From Gammaproteobacteria bacterium (GTDB lineage Bacteria; Pseudomonadota; Gammaproteobacteria; Pseudomonadales; Azotimanducaceae): DNA of 64,000 nucleotides. Positions 45,375-54,272 of this stretch are shown here, piece by piece. Below the pieces are notes generated by a model. That model had not been told where the DNA came from and did no database searches. It saw only the letters and a list, made by a program, of their open reading frames with translations. Position numbers and translations under genes: made by a program. Positions within the stretch are counted from its first letter, which is position 1; each line of letters starts with the position of its first letter. The DNA lies in assembly GCA_026705345.1 (NCBI GenBank), contig JAPPAV010000026.1, positions 1-64,000 on the forward strand, read 5' to 3'.

Positions 45375-46715
45375 ATGGACGTCTTGCGACAGCCCACAAC
45401 GACCGATTCCTCGACCGAAACTCCGATCCGCCCGAGGGGTTTGGGGGGCCGCGCCGGCATGTTCCAGGCATTGCGTCTCCCCGACTTCCGGCTTCTTTGG
45501 ATCGCCAACCTCGTGGTCTCGTTCGCGATGCAGATGCAGATGGTGGCCCGGGGTTGGCTGATCTACGACATCACCAGTTCGCCCCTGGCCCTCACCTGGG
45601 TCATGCTGTCGTTCATGCTGCCGTCCTTCGTGTTCTCGCTCTGGGGCGGCGTGATCGCGGACCGGGTGCGCAAGAAGCCGATCATGATCGTCGGCCAGGT
45701 CGTAAACGCCGCCGCGACGGTGGCATTCGCCATGATCGTCTATCGGGGCGATGTCACCTTCTGGCACTTCATCTACTTCGGTCTCTTCAACGGCGCAATC
45801 ATGTCGCTGTCGATGCCGGCCCGGGCCGCCGTCGTTCCCGAGATCGTGCCGGAGCGCATCCTGGTCAACGCCATGGCTCTGCAAAGCGCCACGTACTCGG
45901 CGGCGCGGGTGGCAGGGCCCGCCATGGCCGGCTGGCTGATTGCCTGGTTCGCGGGCAGCGATGCCAACGACTCGACGCACACATCCGCAGCCGCCGTCGG
46001 AATCGTGCTTTTCATCATTGCCGCCATGTACCTGGTCTCGGTGGTTGCGACGGCCCTGCTCCGCTACCAGGGCGATCCGACGCCCCGGCCCGACGCCAAG
46101 ATACTCGACGACATTGCGGAAGGGTTCCGCTACATGAGCCGGGAACGGATCGTGCTCGGGCTCCTCGTCATGGGCATCGTGCCGATGATGTTCGGATTCG
46201 CGCCGTCCTCCCTCGCGCCCGTGTTCAACAAGGAGATCCTCGACGGCGACCCCGAGACGCTCGGCTACCTGATGACGGCGATGGGCGTCGGTTCGCTGGC
46301 CGGTTCGCTACTGCTTGCCCGGCTCGGCGACATCGGCCGCAAGGGCAAGGTCATGTTCGCATGCTGCTACGTCTGGGCGTTGGGCCTTGCCGGGTTCGCG
46401 CTGTCGCCCACCCTCGCCATCGCGGTGGCCTTCGGGATCTTCATCGGCATCTTCGGCTCGCTCGTCGGGTCGTTGAACATGAGCGTGGTCACGCTGGCCA
46501 TCGCGCCGGAGGTCCGCGGTCGCGTCATGTCGATCATGATGATGAGCTTCGGCATCATGCCGATCGGTATGATTCCCATTGCCGCGGCGGCCGAGTTCAT
46601 GGGCATCGCCCCTGCCCTGGTGGGAAGCGCGATCCTTCTGGCCGGGTCGATGGCGGCTCTGGGGTGGTGGTTCCCGGAGCTGCGCCGGATCGACAAGGGT
46701 CACGGCGGTGCGTAG
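45375..46715 (+). CDS. MFS transporter
   Basis: A 446-residue major facilitator protein of the MFS_3/enterobactin exporter-like type, with 10-12 hydrophobic segments. FRLLWIANLVVSFAMQMQMV opens the first helix and GGVIADRVRKKPIMI is the loop-2/3 signature. The N-terminal 28 residues are hydrophilic, and the ATG at 45459 (MFQALRLPDFRLL) is an alternative start. It is divergent from the TonB receptor, so export or import of the receptor's ligand is possible. Its TAG stop comes from an intergenic repeat. Confidence 0.9.
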   Translation: MDVLRQPTTTDSSTETPIRPRGLGGRAGMFQALRLPDFRLLWIANLVVSFAMQMQMVARGWLIYDITSSPLALTWVMLSFMLPSFVFSLWGGVIADRVRKKPIMIVGQVVNAAATVAFAMIVYRGDVTFWHFIYFGLFNGAIMSLSMPARAAVVPEIVPERILVNAMALQSATYSAARVAGPAMAGWLIAWFAGSDANDSTHTSAAAVGIVLFIIAAMYLVSVVATALLRYQGDPTPRPDAKILDDIAEGFRYMSRERIVLGLLVMGIVPMMFGFAPSSLAPVFNKEILDGDPETLGYLMTAMGVGSLAGSLLLARLGDIGRKGKVMFACCYVWALGLAGFALSPTLAIAVAFGIFIGIFGSLVGSLNMSVVTLAIAPEVRGRVMSIMMMSFGIMPIGMIPIAAAAEFMGIAPALVGSAILLAGSMAALGWWFPELRRIDKGHGGA

Positions 46716-46802
46716 GGGACGGGCTTGTCCCGACCCGCGACCTTGCGGCAGACCGACGCGGGCGACCGCGCGCCCTTCGGGCGCGTTAGGGTCGCCCCTA
46801 CG
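46711..46802. repeat. Two hairpin repeats upstream of the MaoC pair
   Basis: 46711-46737 is the short type with head CGTAGGGG and loop CTTGT (one stem mismatch); its TAG is the stop codon of the MFS gene. 46759-46802 is a 44-base nested hairpin that is the exact reverse complement of 47754-47797, so the two copies flank the MaoC gene pair as an inverted repeat. Confidence 0.9.
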
Positions 46803-46831
46803 AGCCTATCAACAGGAGGGTATTTGGCCAG

Positions 46832-47329
46832 ATGAGCAACGACGCAATCACCTACGTGACCGACGAGATGCGGGCGGCCCAAGGCCAATGGGGCGGTACT
46901 CGCACGGCACCGCCCATCACGGAGACCGACATCCGGCGCTGGGCGATGGCGACCTACTACCCGCAGCAGCCGCCCCGGATCTACTGGGACACGGACTACG
47001 CGGCGACGACGCACTGGAGCGGCATCGTCGCGCCCCCGGACTTCAACCCGTTCGCGTGGCCCGTGGAACGACCGCGCGGCGGTTCGCCCGGGCTCTCCGG
47101 CCGTCGACCCGACGGCAAGCCGCTCACCGGCATGAACGGCGGCCAAACAGACACGTACGGGATCCCGATGCGCGCGGGCGACATCGTCAGCGCCCGGAGT
47201 CGACTACTCGATTGGTGGGAGCGCGAGGGACGCCTAGGGCATACTCTGTACGTGCGCACGGAGATCGAGTGGCGCAACCAGGACGACGAACTCGTCCGGA
47301 GGCGGCTGTCGATTTCGATCCGTTACTAG
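46832..47329 (+). CDS. MaoC-like dehydratase, N-terminal (FAS1-like) subunit
   Basis: A 165-residue hot-dog-fold protein of the FAS1-like dehydratase type that usually forms the non-catalytic half of a heterodimeric enoyl-CoA hydratase. WAMATYYPQQPPRIYWDTDY and GGQTDTYGIPMRAGD match this family. AGGAGGG lies 12-18 bases upstream of the ATG. The catalytic partner follows after nine bases. Both lie between two exact inverted copies of the intergenic repeat. Confidence 0.85.
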   Translation: MSNDAITYVTDEMRAAQGQWGGTRTAPPITETDIRRWAMATYYPQQPPRIYWDTDYAATTHWSGIVAPPDFNPFAWPVERPRGGSPGLSGRRPDGKPLTGMNGGQTDTYGIPMRAGDIVSARSRLLDWWEREGRLGHTLYVRTEIEWRNQDDELVRRRLSISIRY

Positions 47330-47338
47330 GGAGCATCA

Positions 47339-47758
47339 ATGTCTATCGATTTCGACAACGTTCAAGTCGGGGACAAGCTTCCCGATTGGTCCCGGCGAAC
47401 GGGATTCGCGGAGTGGAACCGCTACGCGGCCGTCAACGAGGAGTTCGTGCCATTCCACATGGACGACGAGGCTGGCCGACGCGCCGGCAACGAACAAGGC
47501 GCGTTCGGCATGGGCAACCTGCGCTATGCCTACATCGTCAACGCGCTGCACGACTGGATCGGCGATGACGGCATCGTGCGCGAGGTCGGATGCCAGTACC
47601 GGGCCATCAATCAGAAGAACGACGTGCTGACGGTCGTCGGCGAAGTCACCGAGAAGACGATTGCGGACGGCGAGAACCGCATCCGCCTCGACATCAACGT
47701 CCTCAACCAGGACGGCGGCGCGACTTGCCCGGGACACGCCGTCGTGGTGCTGCCGTAG
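47339..47758 (+). CDS. MaoC family dehydratase (catalytic subunit)
   Basis: A 139-residue hot-dog-fold protein with the hydratase 2 motif around NEEFVPFHMDDEAG, where the Asp and His are the expected catalytic pair. It should hydrate an enoyl-CoA together with the upstream FAS1-like subunit, a heterodimer arrangement known from steroid and aromatic side-chain degradation. GGGAGC precedes the ATG. The TAG stop lies within the intergenic repeat at 47754. Confidence 0.87.
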   Translation: MSIDFDNVQVGDKLPDWSRRTGFAEWNRYAAVNEEFVPFHMDDEAGRRAGNEQGAFGMGNLRYAYIVNALHDWIGDDGIVREVGCQYRAINQKNDVLTVVGEVTEKTIADGENRIRLDINVLNQDGGATCPGHAVVVLP

Positions 47759-47797
47759 GGGCGACCCTAACGCGCCCGAAGGGCGCGCGGTCGCCCG
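47754..47797. repeat. Nested hairpin repeat, inverted copy of 46759-46802
   Basis: A 44-base element with the head CGTAGGGG, outer stem GGGCGACC/GGTCGCCC and inner hairpin GCGCCCGAAGGGCGC. It is identical to 46759-46802 in the opposite orientation. The TAG of the head ends the MaoC catalytic gene, and the amidohydrolase starts ten bases after the element. Confidence 0.92.
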
Positions 47798-47806
47798 TGA
47801 ACTGCC

Positions 47807-48994
47807 ATGAGCTACGCGTCAACCGCAGCGCCGTCGGTGCCGGCCATACTTGACGCCGACAGCCACCTGATGGAGTTGCCCGACTTCCTGTCGCGGCACG
47901 TCGAACGTTCGATGCGCGACCGCATTCCAACGCTGGACGAGATTCGCTTGGCGGACGTTGGCGAGCGGATGCGATCCTACCGAGATGCCCGGGAACATGC
48001 GCCGGAGACCGTCGCCGAGCTTGTGTCCCTGGGTGACCGATTAACCCGAGGGCCCAAGTGGCACGACGCCCTCGGCGCCTTCAACGGCCGCGAACGCGGC
48101 GTGGCTCTGGATCTCCTTGGTTTCGAACGTCAAGTGGTGTTCTCGTCGTTCAGCGCCACCAAGATATTCCTGCATCCGGACCCGGTCATAAGCCGGGCCA
48201 CCGCAGCCGCCCACAATCGCGCCATGGCCGAGTTCTGCGACGGCGACTCCCGCCTGATCGGCATCGCCATCGCGCCGTTGGACGAGCCGGACTCCGCCCT
48301 CGCGCTGATCGACGAGGCGCTTCAACTGAACCTCGGCGCGGTGTGGATTCCATCCCGCGCACCCGGCGGCCGTTCGCCTGGCCATCCGCTTCACGATCCG
48401 ATCTGGCGAAAACTCGAGGAGGCGGGCACGCCGTTCATCCTCCACGTTGGCAGTTCATCGCTTAGCGTTCCGGACGAATGGATGAACGACGGCCAACCGG
48501 ACCGCCGAAGCGCCCGCGGCGGCGTCGAAGTGATCGGCTCCAAGGACCTCACGGTGATCTTCCACTCCGCCCAGCGGTTCGTCTCGGTGCTCGTACTGGA
48601 TGGCGTACTCGAGAAATTCCCCAAGCTCATGGGCGGCGTCATCGAACTCGGGGCCGGCTGGGTGCCGGACACGATCCGTCGTCTAGACCACGCGGTGGAC
48701 ATCTGGGCACGCGCCGAGCCGCACCTCGGCGAGTTCCGGCGCAAGCCCTCGGAACAGTTCCGGGAGCAACTGCGTTTCACCCCCTACCCTTTTGAAGACG
48801 TGGGAGCGCTGATCCGAGAGTCGATGCCCGAGTTGTACCTGTTCTCGTCCGACTATCCCCACGCCGAAGGCGGGCGGGATCCCATCGGACGTTTCAACCG
48901 GGCGCTTGCCGGTATCGACAAGGCCGATCAGGCGCGTTTCTTCGCGGGCAACTTCCGGAACCTGTTCGGGTCCGGTAGCGGCGTCTCGGCTTGA
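47807..48994 (+). CDS. Amidohydrolase family protein
   Basis: A 395-residue TIM-barrel amidohydrolase 2-type protein. AILDADSHLMELPDFL carries the strand-1 Asp-x-His type metal site, FILHVGSSSL a mid-barrel His, and LYLFSSDYPHAEGG the final-strand Asp. It belongs to the ACMSD-like hydrolase/decarboxylase group. It follows the MaoC pair and overlaps the next gene by four bases (TTGA), so it is part of a catabolic operon ending with an acyl-CoA ligase. Substrate unknown. Confidence 0.85.
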   Translation: MSYASTAAPSVPAILDADSHLMELPDFLSRHVERSMRDRIPTLDEIRLADVGERMRSYRDAREHAPETVAELVSLGDRLTRGPKWHDALGAFNGRERGVALDLLGFERQVVFSSFSATKIFLHPDPVISRATAAAHNRAMAEFCDGDSRLIGIAIAPLDEPDSALALIDEALQLNLGAVWIPSRAPGGRSPGHPLHDPIWRKLEEAGTPFILHVGSSSLSVPDEWMNDGQPDRRSARGGVEVIGSKDLTVIFHSAQRFVSVLVLDGVLEKFPKLMGGVIELGAGWVPDTIRRLDHAVDIWARAEPHLGEFRRKPSEQFREQLRFTPYPFEDVGALIRESMPELYLFSSDYPHAEGGRDPIGRFNRALAGIDKADQARFFAGNFRNLFGSGSGVSA

Positions 48995-49818
48995 AGGCCG
49001 TCCGGTCCGTCATGCAGATCCTCCTTACCGTCGTCGGCGCCTATATCGGCGTCTGCGCACTGCTATGGGCGTTCCAGGAAAAGCTGATCTTCCATCCGAA
49101 ACCGGTTTGGGACCGGCCCCCGAACCCGCCCGCCGAGCCCATCGACATAGCCCGGCCGGATGCCCTCTTGCGCGGTTGGGTGGTCAATGCCGAGTCGGAC
49201 GGACCGCTCATCGTCTACTTCGGCGGCAACGCAGAGGAGGTGTCACGGAACGTTCCGAATTGGGCGGCGCGCAAGGCGACGACGATCCTGGTCAACTACC
49301 GTGGCTTCGGCGACAGCACGGGCAAGCCCGGGGAAACCGCGCTGCGACGCGACGCGATCGCTGCGACGGATTGGGCGCGCACGCAGTATCCCGACCGGCC
49401 GCTCGTGCTCTTCGGCCAAAGCCTCGGCTCAGGCATCGCCATCCTGACCGCGTCGACGGTCAAACCCGATGCCCTGATCCTCATCAGTCCCTACCGGAGC
49501 GTCGAGAACATTGCCAAGCGTACGGTACCGTTCGTTCCCGTCCGGACCCTGCTTAGGCACCGATTCGATGCCGAGGGTGCCGTCGCCGACCTGCCGCGCA
49601 CGTTGGTCATCGCATCGGAACGCGACGAGGTGATCGGCTTCAAGGAGAACAAGGCGATGATCGACGCCATCACCGACGTTACCGAGGGGGTCGTCGAACA
49701 GACGTTCCCCCTCCGCCACAACCAGTTCTTCAACCACCCGCCGGTCTGGCAAGCGGTGGACGAATTCCTAAAGACAATTCAGGACAGAGAAGACGATGGC
49801 CAGCCACCCGTTCCTTGA
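48991..49818 (+). CDS. Membrane-anchored alpha/beta hydrolase (Bem46/ABHD13-like)
   Basis: A 275-residue hydrolase with an N-terminal membrane anchor (ILLTVVGAYIGVCALLWAF) and the nucleophile elbow LFGQSLGSGIA; the fold is typical of the ABHD13/Bem46 branch. The catalytic Asp is probably in ASERDEVIGF and the His in PLRHNQFFNHP. The TTG start overlaps the amidohydrolase stop by four bases; ATG 49012 is an alternative. It probably acts on an acyl ester at the inner membrane. Confidence 0.85.
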   Translation: MKAVRSVMQILLTVVGAYIGVCALLWAFQEKLIFHPKPVWDRPPNPPAEPIDIARPDALLRGWVVNAESDGPLIVYFGGNAEEVSRNVPNWAARKATTILVNYRGFGDSTGKPGETALRRDAIAATDWARTQYPDRPLVLFGQSLGSGIAILTASTVKPDALILISPYRSVENIAKRTVPFVPVRTLLRHRFDAEGAVADLPRTLVIASERDEVIGFKENKAMIDAITDVTEGVVEQTFPLRHNQFFNHPPVWQAVDEFLKTIQDREDDGQPPVP

Positions 49819-50185
49819 TCTCGTGCCCATGCTGATGTGCGAGGACGTGCAGGCGTCCATCCGCTTCTATACGGACGTACTCGGTTTCGAGGTCAAGGGT
49901 CGCATGGACGACGTCGGCGCCACCGGCTTCGCAAGCCTAAGGAACGGCAAGGCGGCCGTCATGCTGGCTAGTCCCACGTACGTCCCCCAGGGAAAGAAGG
50001 TCGACGGGTGCTTTCCGCAGTCGAACTACTATTTCTACGTCGCCGACGCCGAGGGGCTGCGCCGGTCGATCGTCGACAAGGGATGGGAGGCAACCGAGTG
50101 CGTGGACCGGTTCTACGACATCAAGGAGTTCGAACTCGTCGATCCCGACGGCCACGTGCTAGTCTTCGGCCAGGACATCCAGTAG
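49796..50185 (+). CDS. VOC family protein (glyoxalase/bleomycin resistance-like)
   Basis: A 129-residue vicinal-oxygen-chelate protein of the DUF-type glyoxalase group: LVPMLMCEDVQASIRFYTDVLGF opens the first beta-alpha-beta module, and FELVDPDGHVLVFGQ near the end closes the second. It overlaps the preceding hydrolase by 23 bases. Metal-binding residues of true glyoxalase I are not all evident, so the reaction is unknown. Confidence 0.82.
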   Translation: MASHPFLDLVPMLMCEDVQASIRFYTDVLGFEVKGRMDDVGATGFASLRNGKAAVMLASPTYVPQGKKVDGCFPQSNYYFYVADAEGLRRSIVDKGWEATECVDRFYDIKEFELVDPDGHVLVFGQDIQ

Positions 50186-50257
50186 TCGACATTGCCGGTC
50201 AGCCAAGACGCGTCGAGTTTCGTAAACTTGGCGTGGAACAACGCGACTAGGAACCCC

Positions 50258-51898
50258 GTGACCTTCAATCTCGCTACCGTCAACGAAGCCGTCGCAGAAG
50301 CGGTGGCGGATCGCGAAGCCATCGTCTTCAGAAACCGGCGCATCACCTACCGGCAACTGACCGAGCGCACGCGGCGTTTCGCCAATTTCCTCATCGGTCA
50401 CGGGTTCGGGACGCATACCGAGCGCGAGGCACTGGCGGACTGGGAGTCCGGGCAGGACCACCTCGGAATCTACCTCTACAACGGCAACGAATACCTCGAA
50501 GCCATGGTCGGCGCGTTCAAGGCACGCGTCGCGCCGTTCAACGTCAACTACCGCTACGTCGACGAGGAGCTTCTCTATCTGCTGAACGACGCGCGTACCA
50601 AGGCGCTGGTCTTCCACAGTTCGCTGTCTGAACACGTCGCGGCCATTCGCGACCAGGTACCGACCCTGGAGGTGTTGATCCAGGTCAACGACGAACCCCG
50701 GCCGTTGTTGGAAGGTGCGGTCGAGTTCGAATCGGCCTTGGCGGGTTCGAGTCCCGACAAACCCGACCGCGACTGGAATCCCGAGGATCTCTACATCCTC
50801 TACACCGGCGGGACCACGGGGATGCCGAAGGGCGTGTTGTGGACGCAAAGCGATATATTGGTCGCGAGCCTGGGGGCGCGTCGCACCAACGGCGAGGTGA
50901 TCGACAATCTGGAGGGTTTCGTCGCCCGGGCGCAGGCCAGCCACCGCAAGACGTTGCCGGCACCGCCGTTCATGCATGGGGCCGGCCACTGGAGTTCGTT
51001 CCAGGCCTTCCACACCGGTGGCACCGTCGTGATCCAGGACGAGGTCAAGCGTTTCGACGCCGCCGACGTCGTCCGGTCCATCGAACGCGAGGGTGTCAAT
51101 ATCCTCATGCTGGTCGGCGATGCCTTCGGCCGTCCCCTGGTGGACGCGCTTCGCGAGTCGGGCGCGACGTGTCCGACATTGCGCAACGTCATCACCGGCG
51201 GGGCGATCATGACCGCGAAGCTAAAATCGGAACTGATCGACATCCTGCCCCACGTCAACATCATCGACACCGCCGGATCCTCGGAGACCGGTGGTCAGGC
51301 TTCCCACACCAGCAACGCGAAGGTCGGTGCCGCAACCGGCAAGTTCAAGCTGTCGCCCCACAACGCCGTGCTGAACGAGGACATGACGCGCATTCTGGAA
51401 CCCGGTCACGACGGCCTCGGCTGGTGGGCACGAGCCGGCAACATCCCGCTGGGGTACTTAGGGGACGAAGACAAGACGCGCCGGACGTTCCCAGTCGTCG
51501 ACGGCGTGCGGTACTCGGTGCCGGGCGACAAGGTGCGCCTGCTCGACGACAACACGTTGGAACTGCACGGCCGGGAATCGGTTACCATCAATTCAGGCGG
51601 GGAGAAAATCTTCGCCGAGGAGGTCGAACACGCCATAAAGCACCATCCGGACGTCTACGACGCCGTGGTGTCGGGGCGACCGTCACAACGGTGGGGCAAC
51701 GAGGTGGTGGCCATCGTCCAGACCAAGGGCGGCCTCAAAGTGACCGAGGAGAGCCTGTTGACCGAATGCGCCAAGCACATCGCGCGCTACAAGCTACCGA
51801 AGGCGTTCGTCTTCATCGACGAAATACTCCGCAGTCCCAACGGCAAGGCAGACTACCGCTGGGCGAAGGAACAGGTGGCACCCGCCCCGGGAGACTGA
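50258..51898 (+). CDS. Acyl-CoA synthetase (AMP-dependent, FadD-type)
   Basis: An adenylating acyl-CoA ligase of about 546 residues. The ATP motif YTGGTTGMPKGVLW, the A5-type DTAGSSETGGQ region and the terminal Lys in SPNGKADYRWAKE are present. The track starts at TTG 50192; I prefer GTG 50258 (reading VTFNLATVNEAVAEA) since AGGAA lies just upstream and related ligases begin there. It activates a carboxylic acid for the beta-oxidation-like steps suggested by the MaoC pair in the same operon. Confidence 0.87.
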   Translation: MTFNLATVNEAVAEAVADREAIVFRNRRITYRQLTERTRRFANFLIGHGFGTHTEREALADWESGQDHLGIYLYNGNEYLEAMVGAFKARVAPFNVNYRYVDEELLYLLNDARTKALVFHSSLSEHVAAIRDQVPTLEVLIQVNDEPRPLLEGAVEFESALAGSSPDKPDRDWNPEDLYILYTGGTTGMPKGVLWTQSDILVASLGARRTNGEVIDNLEGFVARAQASHRKTLPAPPFMHGAGHWSSFQAFHTGGTVVIQDEVKRFDAADVVRSIEREGVNILMLVGDAFGRPLVDALRESGATCPTLRNVITGGAIMTAKLKSELIDILPHVNIIDTAGSSETGGQASHTSNAKVGAATGKFKLSPHNAVLNEDMTRILEPGHDGLGWWARAGNIPLGYLGDEDKTRRTFPVVDGVRYSVPGDKVRLLDDNTLELHGRESVTINSGGEKIFAEEVEHAIKHHPDVYDAVVSGRPSQRWGNEVVAIVQTKGGLKVTEESLLTECAKHIARYKLPKAFVFIDEILRSPNGKADYRWAKEQVAPAPGD

Positions 51899-51905
51899 CC
51901 GACCC

Positions 51906-52415
51906 ATGCGTCGCTTGTCGATTGTCCTGCTGATGCTCTCGGGCGCCCTCGCCGCCCCAGGAGCCGACTCCGAACCCACCGATACGGGAGATCAACCGGT
52001 GGCCAAGGAGCCAGATGTGGAGGAGATTCTCGACAACCCGCTTGCCGACGATGACTACCGGGAAGAGAAATCCTGTCTGCGGCAGCGGCAGATCGACAGC
52101 GTCGAGATCATCGACGAGAACTTCGTCGTCTTCCGGGGCCGACTGCGCAACAAGGTGTGGCTGAACAAATTCGCCCAGCCGTGCATCGGCTTGAGGCGCG
52201 ACATGCTCATCGCAACAGGCAGCCGTACCGGGTCGATCTGCCGGTTCGATACCATCGACGCCCGACCCCGTGGCGCCAGTCCCTTCGGAACCGCGGTGCG
52301 ATGCCACCTCGGCAGCTTCGAAGGCATCGATGAAGTGCAGGTCGAGGCAATGAAAAGAGGCGTGGATGAACGCGCCAAGGCCACTCGCACACCGGGCAAG
52401 TCCGACGACAACTGA
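51906..52415 (+). CDS. Secreted DUF6491-like protein
   Basis: A 169-residue exported protein: a signal peptide (LSIVLLMLSGALAAPGA) is followed by an acidic stretch and a small beta-rich domain. CLRQRQIDSVEIIDENFVVFRG and NKFAQPCIGL match the DUF6491 pattern of two cysteines flanking a beta hairpin. No function is known for the family. It lies seven bases downstream of the acyl-CoA ligase and is probably the last gene of the operon; the ABC half-transporter genes converge on it from the other strand. Confidence 0.7.
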   Translation: MRRLSIVLLMLSGALAAPGADSEPTDTGDQPVAKEPDVEEILDNPLADDDYREEKSCLRQRQIDSVEIIDENFVVFRGRLRNKVWLNKFAQPCIGLRRDMLIATGSRTGSICRFDTIDARPRGASPFGTAVRCHLGSFEGIDEVQVEAMKRGVDERAKATRTPGKSDDN

Positions 52416-52442
52416 CCGCGCACCCGGCAAGGCGCGTGGGCA

Positions 52443-54272
52443 TCACCGATACGCAGCCGCCTGGATCCCGTAGAGTTCCGCATACTGACCGCCCTCGGCG
52501 ACGAGTTCCTCGTGGCTTCCCACCTCGACCACCCGAGCGCCGTCCATGACCACGATGAGATCCGCCATCCGCACCGTGCTGAAACGGTGCGAGACGAGCA
52601 ACGTGATCCGTCCATCGCCTGAGGGGTCACCTCCCTCCGCCCCGCGCTTCCCCTTGGCCGCATTGGCGTAACGCTCGAAAAGGGCGTGTTCGGTTTCCGC
52701 GTCGAGCGCCGCCGTGGGCTCGTCGAGCACCAGCAGCAGCGGTCCGTCGCGCATGAAGCCCCGGGCCAGCGAGAGCTTCTGCCATTGACCGAAACTCACC
52801 TCGACGCCGTTCGGCCATGTCGGGCCCAGTTGCGTATCTAGGCCGTTGGGAAGTGTTTCCACTACGTCTTCGGCACCCGCACGCTCCACCGCCTTCGCCA
52901 CGGCTTCCACTTTTTCCAAGCGCGGCTCGTCACCGAGTCCAACCGTTCGCTGCGCCCGGAATTCGAAACGAAAGAAATCCTGGAATGTGCCGGCGAGACG
53001 ATTCCGCCATTCCGCCGCCGGCATGCGGGCGAGCTCCGCCCCGTCGACCAGAACGCGCCCGGCCGTGGGCTCGTACATCTTCGCAAGCAGCTTCACGAGG
53101 GTGGTCTTGCCGGCTCCGTTCTCGCCGACCAAGGCGACCACGGCCCCGGCGGGCAATTCGAGATCGATCTCCTTCAAGACGAGCTTGTCGGTCCCCGGGT
53201 AGGCGAAGGAGACCTGCTCCAACGAAATACCTCGGCGGATGGCGTCCGGAACCGGGCTGTCGGCGTGCTCCGCCTTGGCGGCGGCATAGTCTTCGAGCCA
53301 GGCCAAGCGTTTCGAGCCGTCCATCCAGATACCGCGAAGGAAACCCACTTCGCCCACGGTGGCGCTGATGTAGGCCGACAGCCGCGACCCGGCGGCCAGA
53401 ACCAGCAAGACCTCCCCCGGCGTGGCTTCGACCACGGTTGCCACGAAGACCACCGCGCCGACATAGCCCGCGCCGAACACCCCCCAGCCCACGGTATGCC
53501 AAGCGGCACTTGTCCATCGCGCCGTTGCCACCCGGGCGTACCACCGCTCCCAAGCCGCCCGGCGATCGCGAACAAGCCGCTTCCCGATGCCCGAAACCCG
53601 GACCTCCTTGCCCGGCGGGGCCGTGGTCGCGACATCGAAGAGGTGCTTCGCCAGCCGTTGTGCCTGGGCACCGGCTTCCTCCGCCGCCCGCTCCACGGCC
53701 GGACGCCACGAGGATGTGGCCACGGTCGGCAACGCGAACAACGCCAACACCGCGAGAAGCGGGTGTATCGACACCAGGAGGGCAATGGTCACGACGAGCC
53801 GGAGGATCCATCCGCAGGTCGTGAACAGCGACATGTACATGTGGTCCAGCACGAACACCTGGTCCCGGAGGATGGACAACCGGTCAAGGTAGTCGGGACG
53901 TTCGTGATGTTCGACGGTGACGACGCTGGCTTGGAGCTCCGCGACATGGGATTCCAGCGCGATGGTCACCCGGTCCCGAAACCGGCGCTGGGTCCGGTCG
54001 CTGATCACCCGCAGCACCCACGTCAACGTCGCCGACACGGCCAAACCCCCGGCGGCAACGCCCACGAGCATCGGCACGCCTCCCAACAGACCGTCGGCGA
54101 GGAATTTCAGCCACAGCGCCATAAGTGCATCGGGCAGCGCAGCAATCAGCGACAGCGCGAAAGCGATCGCGAGCAGCGCTGGCTCCGCCGCGAAACCCCG
54201 CTTCACCGCACGCCACATGGACGGCAACGCGGCAGGCAACTCGTCGAGGTTTCGGTGTCTACTCGAGGACAT
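52443..54272 (-). CDS. ABC transporter, fused permease/ATPase (exporter type, degenerate signature)
   Basis: A half-transporter of 609 residues with six hydrophobic segments in the first 330 residues, then an ATPase domain: Walker A GENGAGKTTLVKLL, Walker B LLLVLDEPTAALD. The signature is VSFGQWQKLSLARG, where the first Gly of the LSGGQ motif is Phe. The start at 54272 overlaps the upstream half-transporter by 14 bases; the track start lies further upstream. It is probably the degenerate half of a heterodimeric exporter. Substrate unknown. Confidence 0.88.
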   Translation of the reverse strand: MSSSRHRNLDELPAALPSMWRAVKRGFAAEPALLAIAFALSLIAALPDALMALWLKFLADGLLGGVPMLVGVAAGGLAVSATLTWVLRVISDRTQRRFRDRVTIALESHVAELQASVVTVEHHERPDYLDRLSILRDQVFVLDHMYMSLFTTCGWILRLVVTIALLVSIHPLLAVLALFALPTVATSSWRPAVERAAEEAGAQAQRLAKHLFDVATTAPPGKEVRVSGIGKRLVRDRRAAWERWYARVATARWTSAAWHTVGWGVFGAGYVGAVVFVATVVEATPGEVLLVLAAGSRLSAYISATVGEVGFLRGIWMDGSKRLAWLEDYAAAKAEHADSPVPDAIRRGISLEQVSFAYPGTDKLVLKEIDLELPAGAVVALVGENGAGKTTLVKLLAKMYEPTAGRVLVDGAELARMPAAEWRNRLAGTFQDFFRFEFRAQRTVGLGDEPRLEKVEAVAKAVERAGAEDVVETLPNGLDTQLGPTWPNGVEVSFGQWQKLSLARGFMRDGPLLLVLDEPTAALDAETEHALFERYANAAKGKRGAEGGDPSGDGRITLLVSHRFSTVRMADLIVVMDGARVVEVGSHEELVAEGGQYAELYGIQAAAYR

